Assembly (NCBI GenBank): GCA_000310025.1
Contig: FN648809.1
Span: forward strand, 1 to 39,502
Direction of reading: 5' to 3'
Length of the DNA stretch: 39,502 nucleotides
From: Ectocarpus siliculosus
Lineage: Eukaryota; Sar; Phaeophyceae; Ectocarpales; Ectocarpaceae
Numbering within the stretch: position 1 is the first letter of the stretch; the number at the start of each line of letters is the position of its first letter. Under the pieces are notes generated by a model that had not been told where the DNA came from, did no database searches, and worked only from the letters and a program-made list of their open reading frames with translations. Below are positions 29,964 through 39,502 of this stretch, one piece after another. The position numbers and the translations under genes were made by a program.

Positions 29964-32337
29964 GACTCGGAAGATGCCGTCCAACCCATGCAAGAGTTCG
30001 GTTCATAGTACGACCCGGAGAGCGACCCCGGCAACGACTCGAGGGACGAAGAGCTGACCGTCGACTCCAACCGGTTCGACATCGACGAAAACGGCGGTGA
30101 GGGGTCTGACGCAGGCAGCGTGGGTGGACCTTCTCGCGCCGCGGCCGCTCCCGGCGGCGATGCGCGGCAACGACGCCCGCTCGGTCCGCCTGCCTTCCAG
30201 GCGCGGCGGGCATGCAGGGCAGTGCTCCAGCCGCCGCGATCCCGCCAGCACCTCTTCGACCCAGGCGGACGGTCGTTCCGGTACCTCTTCAAGCGGCGGA
30301 GCTGCCTCGGTCGTGCACCGCGCTGCCTCCACCGGCGCCTCCGGCACTTCACCGTAAGCAGATCAACTCTGGAATGACCGGGGATGAGCTTTACGACTGC
30401 CTCCTGGTCGCTCATGTGAACGTGGTGGCTAGGTCAGGTCTGCTGGTCAATCCGCAGTTGGTAAGTGATCGTTGTTTTGTACGATACCGTAGTATCCTTT
30501 GTCGTAGCCCCCCTCCGTGCAACCCCCCCCCTCCCCCAAAAAGAAAAGAAAAATACCGCCGGGGTACCAAAAATACATTGTAGTGGGCCCGGATGACCAT
30601 AGTTTTTTTCGTACCCCCCCACCCCTGTTTCTTGTGCGAGCCCCAACGGGATGTTCTTCATTGACGTCAAAATTGTCCTACCGATAGGGGCATTCACACA
30701 CAAACCCAGGCATTCCATTCTGGGAGAATTTTCGTGTGTCCGATTGGTCGTATAATAGTAGGTGGTTTGCTGTTGGTGTTGCTTCTAGGGTGCTATGGCA
30801 GGTGCATCACAGCAGAGAACAGACAACACCGCGGGTACTATTCGCCCGGTGGCATTTTTTTTTTTTATCGTTCTTCTACCGTTGTCTCAGTGTTTTATTC
30901 CAACAGGATGTTTAGGTATGTTTCCATATGGCTTGGTTTACAGCTTCACCCCTCTTATAGTAGCCAAAACCGGTTTACCAACACCTTGGATCTTGCCGAG
31001 TGTGTTTTTCAAATGCTTAGATCCGCACCGTTCAACCATAATTTAGCGACGGCACCAACATAACAGAAGCACCTGTAACCCACAGGGTTCACTTGCAGAC
31101 TTGCAGCGCTGAACTTGACGGCCGTATCGCGCGGGTGTCTCTTGCCACCTCTCCCACCGTCCGTGTTCGCGTACTTGCACCCCCCGACACCCAGGTGCCC
31201 ATGATGCAAGGGCAGCCTCCCGTTCCGTCGGACAAGGACGCGTCGAACAAGGCCCTACGCGGATCTGTGGGTAAATGTACTTCTACGTAGATGGCTCACT
31301 TGCTGACCCACTTGTGTGCTGACCCTTATGGCATGTAGTTTGCGACACCAATGCTCCTCCACGCGGTCCGCGATATGGATTTTCTGCGTGTGTCCGAGAT
31401 CGGCACGCACGAGTCGGCGGCGTGCAGGGCCACCAGGCAGATGCGGTCTTGGTCGAGGCTGATCAACGGGGGATTCCCTGACCGTCGAGCGCGAGCCTTC
31501 CAGGAGAGATGAACATTTTTGCTGATGTTGTGTTGCGATGAAAGAATAAATACTCTGGCTGGTTTGTCTTGTTTTAGTCCTCCCACCATAAAGAATTAGC
31601 TGCCTGCTCCCGTGCGTACATGTAGTAAACGCACCGATACTTTAGGCCAACCTTATTTCTAGCTTGACCAAGCCCAGGGCATTGTCCATATCTTCGTGAT
31701 CACACTCCTTTGTGGCTTTCAGACGTTGCTCGACAGCATCTCGTCTGTCGCCCTATCCGACGACCCGTGTACTGTGTTTTACCTTGCCAGCATGTGGCGC
31801 CAGCTGTTCCATTATCTCACGGGACCCCGCCGCCACGGGCACGCCCTCCGGACGCTCTCCCACTGGGATTACGACAACCCCAAGATCGTCAAGTTCCTGT
31901 GCCCGTACGCCGTCACCTCAGGTGCAACAAAACGTTAGTTGCTCACAGCTCTCAACAACATTCCCATCGACGTCAATGTTTGATAGCGCGCGGTGTGGGC
32001 GTCTGTCCCTTCCACTTGCTAAGTTAGGCCAATATCGATACGGAAAATAGGTGGACCACAAAATGCACGATTTCCTCCACTCGCCATACCTCGCTTAAGA
32101 TATGTACAGGTTCGTCAACACTGCGTGCGATGCCTCACATACCACAAGTATTCCTGCCCCGTCAAAATGGTCCCGTCCGACTTTCCTCTCGGTCTTGAAA
32201 ATTTCTCTGCAGAGGGCGCTGCCGGAGAATCGTCCGACACGGAGGGTTGCCTCGTGGTCGCAGAGACCCTCCCCCGGGGCGACAGCATCGAGCTGGATGG
32301 CGAGGAGCTCGAGGACTTCCTTGCCGACATGAACTGA
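29964..32337 (+). CDS. Multi-exon acidic protein with Cys-rich C-terminus (paralogue of the minus gene at 36.9-39.4 kb)
   Basis: Exons: 29964-30460 (acceptor GATGCAG), 31099-31266, 31339-31512 (ends TGA), 31723-31920 and 32113-32337. The first three join in phase 0. Exon 1 is acidic and Ser-rich (EELTVDSNRFDIDENGGEG), has a TAG at 30006 and needs frame changes between about 30200 and 30380 before MTGDELYDCLLVAHVNVV. Exon 4 carries MWRQLFHYLTGP and IVKFLCPYA. Exon 5 has HCVRCLTYHKYSC, a possible zinc knuckle, and ends in a very acidic tail (DGEELEDFLADMN). An AATAAA at about 31543 after the TGA suggests that exons 1-3 and 4-5 could be separate transcripts. The exon 4 to 5 join is not in phase. 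No family recognised. The acidic tail would fit a transcription or chromatin factor, but that is speculation. Confidence 0.5.
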
Positions 32338-33839
32338 GCTCAGGTTCTCCCACGCCGTCCTCGCCTTCGGCTTTCGGTGGGGATGGACCTGCCTCCCTGG
32401 GTCGCCTTTTAGGACGACGAACCTCGCACTTGGGGTTTTTTTCTCAAGATTTCTGTCTGCCCTCTACACACGGTCCTGCATATGGAGATTCGCGACACGT
32501 GTGATTGGTTAGAATAAGTTGTGTTGGTGTGCTCTTGGCATGATTCGTCCCAAGATGTCCTACACCTCGCGTCTTGCCGACTTAGGATCTTAGCGGGGCA
32601 CGAGCTGTTCGCAAAGTTTAGTTTGGACTTGTTCTGTCGCCCTTTCACATACACAGAGGGGGGCTCCGGAGATCCACTAGTCTGTAGGCTTAGTTGAGCA
32701 TTCTATATTGGCTTGTTGTTGCATCGGCTTTGTTGTTGCATCGGCTTTTTCTGCTGAAATGCGTGAGGATCCGTCTTTTGTTGTGTGGGTAGTAATCGGC
32801 TTGTCGCGTAAACTCTTTGGGTATCCTGCACTCATGGTGTGCACCACGAGGTTGTTCGCTTATCCGTGTGAGAACGGGGGGCGGGTTGCGGTGTGGATGG
32901 GGAGCTCATAATCGCCGGTTGCTTTGTAGCATGTGTAGCTCATGTGGGAAAGTTTTTTTCCCTCTGTTCTCGTCACAACCTGTGGCAGTGTTTTGGCTCA
33001 CACGCTTGGGGGGCGGACGGCTCTTCCTCTTGATTGCGTGTTTTGCTCTGACCTTGTCAGATCATGTGTTCACGGGGTTGCATCGTATCTTTTGGGGCAC
33101 AAAATGATCCTCGCATAGGGTTCGTTGTTGTTGGGATATGGGTTTTCATGGCTGGGTCTCTCGCTAAGCTGTTAGCGGGCTGAGAGCGACTCTCTATTTT
33201 GGTCTGTCGCGCGTGCGTTTTTTCGTTTTTTTTCTCAAGGAAGTCTTGTGCAGGTCAGAGAAATGCGTGCGTTGGCACGGGTGTAGTTGGTGTGGGGAGA
33301 ACTCACAGCCTGTGTGGCAGGTTGTAGTTGAGCACTACAGCTGACCTCTTGGAATTGGGACCCAGTCCGCGTAGAGCGTGTTTTTTTTTGGGCGGGTACC
33401 AAGTGATTGTCTGCTTCGCCTTCAAAAAACGACAGCAGCCTAGCTGAATGCGTCGCGCGAAATGATCTTGTCCACAGTGTTGTTAATGGCGATGTAATTT
33501 CTTGTCCTCTTTTGTCGCACAGAAGCCCCCGCCGGGTAGGTTTCTTCATGTATTGTGAGAGCCGGAGTCCGGGCTACAGCTTTGTGGGGCTGCTTGCCCG
33601 AACTTTAGGATTGTTGACGATGCTTGAAGTCACGAGGAGAAACATGATGAATGAACAAACCCCGAATACGAAACAAATTGAGAAACTGAATGCTCATATA
33701 GCTAAATGCTCAGTGAAGCCTCGGCTTAACCCTGCGCAGAAGTTATCATTGCCAGGCCCCCCCCTGGCACGGTGCCCCCTTGAGGAACCTCTCGGGTCTG
33801 TCCCGAGGGTTGTGACCATGCGACGAGGGTTATAGGGTA
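32338..33839. other. Intergenic stretch, nothing recognised
   Basis: Contains an 18-bp direct duplication at 32714-32748 (TGTTGTTGCATCGGCTTT twice) and T/G-rich sequence. Open frames, including 142 codons at 33407-33835, show no domain. Confidence 0.4.
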
Positions 33840-33876
33840 TACCCTTACTGTTTTTGCCAGGGCGGGACCATAAATT

Positions 33877-34028
33877 TCGTCCGCCATTCTATGTCACCAC
33901 CCTGCCAAGGTCGGAGTAGCCCACCCTGCACATGGAGCAAGATTGTCACATGGTAACCATGTGTCTCGTCCGCCATTTTTTGTCACCACCCTGCCAAGGT
34001 CGAAGTAGCCCACCCTGCCCATGGAGCA
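33877..34028 (+). repeat. 88-bp period duplication with CCCTGCCAAGG modules
   Basis: TCGTCCGCCATT at 33877 recurs at 33965. Sixty-four bp are nearly identical (33877-33940 and 33965-34028), each with ACCCTGCCAAGGTCG and CACCCTGCMCATGGAGC. The modules match those at the window start. Confidence 0.85.
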
Positions 34029-34774
34029 AAGTGGCTACCAGTGCGTCGGTATGGACATATATATAGAAAAGAGAGGAGGAGGGGGAAATGTCCAATACCG
34101 ACAGCAACTGTAACACTCTTCGACGTGTTAGAGACCTCACAGCTGCCACAGACACAGCCGCTACAGAACAGTCACCACGCCAGCAATGAAGAGTGTTAGC
34201 AGCTGGTTGCTGCTGCCGCAACAACAGCGACCCAGAGCAGGGAGAGAGAGAGAGAGAGAGAGAGAACGTACGCCGCCCACCAGAGAGCCCCGTTACTGAT
34301 GCGACAGCTGACGACAGAGAGAGAGTAGAGGGTGCGCCCCCCGGCTAAACAGAGAGTCTGGCAGCCGAATGAACCCTTTCAGACCAATACACACGCTTTC
34401 CCAAGCAGGTCTTGGTTCCTTGCCCTGCTGCTTATATAATATTTAGTCACGACGCAGCGCTGGGTTGGTCTGCTGAGTTTTAGAAGCAAGACTAGTTGTG
34501 GCCGTTGGAGAGTTTATAACTTGGATTTTTTCTCATCCTCTGTGCATGATGATCTGTCGAGGCAGCGCCCGCCATTGTCCTCTACTCTGCTCGCGACGGC
34601 TACTACTTACTCCCATGTAGTGCGGGCTGCGGGCTCTCTGCATGCTATCCGAATACTGGTGGTCACGCGGTTCTGTTGGATAGAGAGAAAGCCACACCGT
34701 ACATACATGCATGTATGTGTGTGTGTATGATATGCCATGTGGTATGTATGTCATAGAAGTAGCTCGTCAAAATC
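34029..34774. other. Low-complexity stretch
   Basis: Holds a GA-rich tract with (GA)n at 34241-34265, a short TGCATGTATGTGTG tract at about 34707-34730, and CAG/CTG-rich sequence. No gene. Confidence 0.6.
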
Positions 34775-35000
34775 AAACAGGACTATGTGTCAGGGTGCCT
34801 AAACGACTCACAGCAGTCGATCCAGGGTACTGGCTTTCTTTGCGCATCTAGTGCAAAAACTCGCGAGTTAATCGAGGGCGAGATGGTCGAGTAAGGTCGA
34901 GTCAAACACGTGACGGATCGCAGAACTCTTCCTAAAAACCCGGGGTTTCCTCCTTTTCCTTTTCCTTTTCTTTTTCATGAACCACCAGTAAAAAATCGCC
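34775..35000 (+). repeat. 226-bp dispersed repeat, copy 2
   Basis: Same length and orientation as 15024-15249. Differences are a few substitutions and the pyrimidine tract near the end. The palindrome AACTCGCGAGTT is at 34858-34869. It is followed at about 35092 by the same GCCACTTTGCTC word as copy 1, then an ACCCTG-rich tandem array. Confidence 0.9.
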
Positions 35001-35211
35001 GTACATAAGTACAAATACCAGCTATGGGTCTTCACTGATCATTTTGCCCTCTCTGGACTGATCATTTACAATATACCGAAAATAGACTACACCGGTGGCC
35101 ACTTTGCTCTCCCACAGGGTGTTCACACATTTACTTCCACAAGGGTGCACGTATCCCAGCCTTTTTTTCCAATAAATACATTGACAAGGTGCTTGGGCAT
35201 CTACCTGCCAG

Positions 35212-35440
35212 GGTTCCATGGTTTGTGACACCCTGGGATATGTGCACCCTTGTGGAGGTACGGGGTTCGGAACCCTGTCAAGGTTCCGTTGTTTGTGACA
35301 CCCTGGGATATGTGCAACCTTGTGGAGGTACGGGGTTCGGAACCCTGTCAAGGTTCCGTGGTTTGTGACACCCTGGGATACGTGCAACCTTGTGGATGTA
35401 CGTGGTTCGGAACCCTGTCAGGGTTCTATGGTTAGTGCGA
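35212..35440 (+). repeat. 70-bp tandem repeat, about 3.2 copies
   Basis: GGTTCCRTKGTTTGTGACAC recurs at 35211, 35281 and 35351, and a diverged copy begins at 35421, a spacing of exactly 70. Each unit holds ACCCTGGGATA, ACCYTTGTGG and GGAACCCTGTCAAGG. Seventy is not a multiple of three, so the long minus-strand frame across it (35022-35387) rotates through the unit and is unlikely to be selected coding sequence. Confidence 0.95.
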
Positions 35441-36034
35441 CTTTGTGATGGCATGCACGTAACGCGTCTTATAAATAGCTATCATATTTCATCTTTCGCA
35501 ATGTACCCCGACCAGGTAGAACACACACGTTCACACGGACAGTACACGGCCGGCCATGTACGTATCACTCGAAAAACAATCCGCGACGCCTACGCATACC
35601 CGGCAAGGGTACTCCGTATGTATACTACATGACGACAGTGGAAGAAATGTATATAGCGCCGCAGAAAACAATTTAGCGCGGGTTTTGCTCATCCACTGTG
35701 CAAATTACGATCAAAGGTCCTAACCGGTATGCTCTTCCTGCTCTGTGTTGATAGGAACACAATTAATGCAGCCTGTGTCAATCTCTCTCTCTTCCATATG
35801 CCTCTTTGCTACAGACCCTCTCCCCTGCTGTTCACCAAAACGTTCTGACTGTCGCGTCCGCCGTATGTATCCCCTGTTGTTCCCAAAAAATCCAAAGCGC
35901 CTCCACAAACCACAGATTTGAACTGTACTCTATGTAGTCCTACCGTAAAAATTAGCCACACGAAATAAAAAAACGCGAGAAGGATATCCCAACTCACTCA
36001 AAACGCATCATTCAGCGGCAATCCAAACAATGCG
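35441..36034. other. Intergenic stretch, nothing recognised
   Basis: No gene, repeat or RNA signal supported. Confidence 0.5.
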
Positions 36035-36040
36035 ATGCAA

Positions 36041-36316
36041 GAGGGTGTGGTCGCCACACCCGATACACCCGATATCACCGAAAGCCGGTGGCACGCGCAT
36101 TGTGCTCTCTGCACCCGTCGAAATCGAGGCCTCGATGGGGGGGGCAAATCGGAAGAGGTCGTTCTCCTTTGTGGGGGCTGGTTCCGCCCTCAAGGCGTCG
36201 ACGACCCCATTGCGCCTGCTGTTTCCGGGACGGATTGGGAGTCGTCCCCAGCAGAAGAACCTGTCGAGAGGTCGAGAACAACGGAAAGAGGGCGCCCGCG
36301 GCAAGGATGTCGATAA
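36041..36316 (+). CDS. Short zinc-cluster / AT-hook-like reading frame
   Basis: A plus-strand frame of about 90 codons ends at TAA 36314. It has RWHAHCALCTRRNRG, then VVLLCGGW, then an acidic stretch, and ends ERGRPRQGCR, which contains an AT-hook-like RGRP core. The paired C-x2-C and LCGG could be half of a zinc ribbon like the C-terminal finger of piggyBac-type transposases, but only two of the expected four pairs are intact and no DDE domain is visible. The G-run before LCGG (36138-36144) may hide an indel. The opposite strand is also open here. I prefer the plus frame because of its Asp/Glu content and third-position bias. Confidence 0.3.
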   Translation, partial: EGVVATPDTPDITESRWHAHCALCTRRNRGLDGGGKSEEVVLLCGGWFRPQGVDDPIAPAVSGTDWESSPAEEPVERSRTTERGRPRQGCR

Positions 36317-36881
36317 AACAACTTAGACGCTGGGTTACACAGTATAGCTATATAGCGGTACTAAGCAGGGAACGACCAGAAAAAGAACGCAACAACGACC
36401 ACCCGAACTTGAAACTTGGAAAAGGTTGCAAGTCGCTCGCCGATTTTAGTTGACCTGGTAAAGGACGCCTCTTCATACTCAACAATCTCAACTTTTGAAA
36501 GAAAACATCGCGCGGGGGGCCAAACAACAGGGTTGAACTGGTGCCGAAAACCTGCCCGGGGGTCATCAGGTTGGGACGTTGTGAATCGACCTCAGATAAC
36601 CCTTGGTCTAGGCTTCGACCAAAGCCTCAGTCCGTTATGCGCGGCTAGCTGCATAGGTACGTCGGCGTACTACCTGACCCTCGGGAGGTTGTGGGGAGGT
36701 TGTGCACCAGATACAACCTGCTTTGGCCACCCGCGATGCTCAAAGAATCGCCAGGTCATATATCCGCACTCTGCCCAACACTTTGATTTTGCGCACACAA
36801 AACAGGCCCTAACCGTCCCGCGATCAAGTAGTTTTGCTGCTGAGGCGCATAAAGTCGCGTCTTGTTGCTCAAAGGGCATAC

Positions 36882-39414
36882 CAACGAGTCGACTTGCCAA
36901 CCGGAGCTATTCTGAGCTTGCGTTGCGGGGGCTGATGGCGTAGTAGCCGGCTCGCCACCAGAACCCGGGCGCTTGAGGTACGGGCGGCAGAAGGAGACGA
37001 GGTCGGCCGATTGGATGTCGTCTTCGTTCATGGTGGTGAGCTTATTCATCGGACGGTTCCTCCCCGTCCACATCTTGAGGAAAGTCCCCCACATTCTGTA
37101 ATTTTTCCAGTGCGGGCACGCAAAAGGGTAGAAATAGCGGGCATGAACCACTCTACATCGCAACAAATGCACCTATATCTCACGTAGACCCCCCTCTCCA
37201 GCTTCAATTGGAAGGCACCGTGGTCACCGATATCTCGACGAATACTAAACGACGTGCCTTATGAATAGTATCCGGAAGGAGGTAATGCCATGGGCTGTTG
37301 GGCAATGCCAAGGTTTGGCGCCGTGAGGTGCCAAATGCGCCGGGAAAAAAAGTTTGTGTTGACGCACGAACGTCAACGGCCGCGAGGGGTTCAAGTCCGG
37401 AAAGTTTTACCGCCACGGGGTGGGTTTGGTTTTCGACCGATAACTTTCCGAAGGAGGAAGCAACAGCAGTATAGCAAGGACACTCGGCGGGAGGTACCTC
37501 TCTGCTCCATCTTTCATGCCCAAGGTTTGGTACCGTGGGGTATCGTGCGCCGCGCCGGGAAAATGTTTTATTTGGTTGACCCTAAAATACCTACGCGAGA
37601 GAGCGGTTGGTTCAAGTTCCCCGAAATTGTGTGCTCATGGTTTGGTTCCCCAGCAAAAAACTATTCGAAGGAGGAAGCAACAGCAACAGCAGTGCAGCTC
37701 CGAGGGATTTAGCTCTACCCAGCATCTTTCTGGTACCAGGTTGGATGCCTTGGGGTGTCGTGAGTGTGGAGAAAAAAGTTACAACTACCCTCTCCCGCTG
37801 GCCGGTTTCTTCACGGTGTGGCATGGACGTGTGCCCGCTTCCCGCCGTTGCACAAAAAAAAAAGAAGAGCACGCCTCCGCATTCCACAGTCCGGAGAAGA
37901 AAGCCAACTGCCCCATAACGATCGTGCACCAAAAGTCATTTGACAAAAGTTCCCGATGAAGTTGCAGGAAAAGTATCTGCAACATTCTGCTCCAATCAAA
38001 AGCGATGTAATCACAAATGCTTGAGTGCGAGAGTACAAGACCGAGACGCACAACAAATCAAACAAAACAACTCACTCTTGGTGAAGCTCTGGTTCTTGGA
38101 GCCGCCGCCCTGCATCAGCACACTCCATCTTGCCGTTCGCTCCATTGCGTCAGCCTGTGCCCTCGCCAGGTCATGCTCGTCATCAGGCACATCAAGGTCT
38201 GGCGCTTGTGTAGACAAGATCGACGACAGGGCCGAACTGATAAGAGGCCGCAACAACTGTCGCAGAAATAAGGGAAGAAGAAAGGGCAATGAATGAGAGA
38301 CGATCTCCGTGAGATATATGACCGGTGTGAAAGAGGTGGTATGGGCGCAGGAAACAAAAACTACGAGACATGCACCGATGACTGTTGGATTTTGGTGACG
38401 GCGCGATCGAGGAAAGAAACACAGTTACAGTATAGTTTCCGTTTAGCGGCTGAGGGTGGCATTCCATTAGTTGTGGTTACCCTTTCGACGAAGAGCTTGT
38501 TTATAGATGTCGTCCCCTTCGGCCTGAGCACATCGCGCAACGTAACATTCTGGCGCGGAAGGTCGGCCCGGTGCCCTCCCAGGACCTTGTCCAAGATGCT
38601 GTCCCTGAGGAGGACCGTGGCCTGCGTGATTCGCGAAAAATAGTTTGACGTGGCGTGCCCCAAACGCATGTGTGTGACTGGTCTGGTATAGGTAAACAAC
38701 GGCAGCTGGTATGCGCGGCGGTGCGCGCGCGCCCATGACACAAGACCACGCGGAACAATGGCATATATAGAGAGAGGCCCTTGACAAATGCAGACGGTTA
38801 CGCTAGCAATAAATAGATACTTTCAATCCGCCAAAAACATGTAGCCACGTTCAGTCCAGTACGATATTACTCGTGTTGTATATCGATACGAGCTTCACGC
38901 ACATGGCACTACAATGTGAAAAAAAAATCCCAGCGCCGGAGGTGTCACTTGTCCCGTAAGGGTCATGTACGTATACCAGGACGATTATTTGCGGATAGAT
39001 AAAACGACTGAAACACGAACCCCCATATATATTAACGTCACATTGGCCAAATGCCGCCATAAATTTACGATATACCACGCATCACTGCTGTGACGTGATC
39101 CCGTGGCCGAAATTGCCTGCATATCTCGTTGTCTGCTCACCGGCGCGTTCTCTTCCATTTGACCGGCGAGATTGATGCTCGCCAGTATGACATCATCGCC
39201 ATCTTCGGGCCTGCAGTCTGAGTGAGCATCAGGCCCATCGTCTCGGTGGAAGTCTACCACTCGAGCGTACAATCCCGTGCAGTACACCTTGACCGCGTCT
39301 CTAATAATTTTGTGCCACGCCGACCTCGTAGCATTCAGCGCCTCAATGAATTCACCTACACATTCGTCAACATGGCCATCCAACAGCAAAACACAAGAAA
39401 CAAAGCAGGCAGTG
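36882..39414 (-). CDS. Multi-exon hypothetical protein, 5'-partial (paralogue of the plus gene at 30-32 kb)
   Basis: Exons on the minus strand: 39414-39141, 38621-38481, 38256-38076 and 37095-36882. The first three join perfectly in phase (0, 0, then 1) with consensus donors (GTGAGC, GTAACC, GTGAGT) and AG acceptors. Exon 1 encodes a helical segment with WHKIIRDAVKVYCTGLYARV. Exon 2 has LLRDSILDKVLGGHRADLP. Exon 3 has LARAQADAMERTARWSVLM. Exon 4 has MWGTFLKMWTGRNRPMNKL and ADLVSFCRPYLKR, which aligns with exon 4 of the plus-strand gene. Its acceptor phase (2) does not match exon 3, so an exon between 37100 and 38070 is missing or lost. Exon 1 starts at an acceptor, so the gene extends upstream beyond the window. 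No family recognised. Confidence 0.5.
37272..37790 (+). repeat. Degenerate tandem repeat, period about 180-217 bp
   Basis: AAGGTTTGG-containing blocks at 37305 and 37516, and a partial third at about 37720, share GGTACCGTGGGGT-like and CGCCGGGAAAA words. GAAGGAGGAAGCAACAGC recurs at 37450 and 37667, with an earlier trace at 37275. Frames are not kept between units. It lies within the unresolved part of the minus-strand gene. Confidence 0.6.
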
Positions 39415-39502
39415 CTGTCGGAACATGTACAGCATTTAGTTGACCTCCACCTCTGGGGGGGTCGACTGACCGACGCGATTATCAGGCGGGACACTCTTCA
39501 AG

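Noticed and set aside
15024-35000. 226-bp direct repeats as LTRs of a 20-kb retroelement
   Set aside because: No TG...CA ends, no primer-binding or polypurine tract next to them, and no reverse transcriptase or integrase motif between them.
35022-35387. 121-codon minus frame with internal peptide repeats
   Set aside because: It is produced by a 70-bp tandem repeat, which is not a multiple of three, so the peptide similarity is incidental.
35212-35440. Possible CRISPR array
   Set aside because: The 70-bp units are uniform along their length with no repeat-spacer alternation, and the genome is eukaryotic.

Overview
The window looks like nuclear DNA of a protist or alga with intron-rich genes. 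I favour a brown alga or related stramenopile, from general character only. There are GT-AG introns with pyrimidine-rich acceptors, AATAAA signals, many microsatellites and mixed GC content. I see no bacterial operons, Shine-Dalgarno spacing, rRNA or tRNA. Nothing identifies the species, and exon borders are by-eye models. Almost every coding segment looks like part of a mobile element or a decayed, transposon-like gene family.

Region by region: 1-470 is an array of short ACCCTG/CCTTG near-palindromes. 470-3180 holds a diverged 278-bp duplication and nothing I recognise. 3399-14779 is the richest part: an 11.4-kb segment bounded by about 204-bp inverted repeats (3399-3603 and 14576-14779). 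Inside it, on the plus strand, are a zinc-finger/AT-hook gene (3663-6881), an XPG/FEN1-family nuclease with a SAP-like segment (7984-9906), and a SWIM zinc-finger gene (9927-11648) that may be the 3' part of the nuclease gene. A 503-bp tandem duplication follows (11606-12607). On the minus strand are a DDE_Tnp_4/Harbinger-like transposase (12671-13636) and a coiled-coil gene (13946-14434).

15.0-15.45 kb carries a 226-bp dispersed repeat followed by another ACCCTG array. 16.4-18.2 kb has two minus-strand coding segments interrupted by in-frame stops. 19243-25455 is bounded by Harbinger-like terminal inverted repeats with TTA target-site duplications but has no recognisable transposase. 27.1-27.6 kb has a small spliced Arg-rich reading frame. 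29.96-32.34 kb (plus) and 36.88-39.41 kb (minus) hold two multi-exon genes that share one homologous exon. 33.8-35.45 kb holds more short-repeat arrays and the second copy of the 226-bp repeat.

The working model for the 3.4-14.8 kb segment is one large DNA transposon or nested composite. The DDE protein would be the transposase. The nuclease-SAP-SWIM and AT-hook proteins would be accessory DNA-processing or DNA-binding factors. Most frames are broken by single-base shifts, one 14-bp duplication or in-frame stops, so the segment is either decayed or affected by consensus indel errors.
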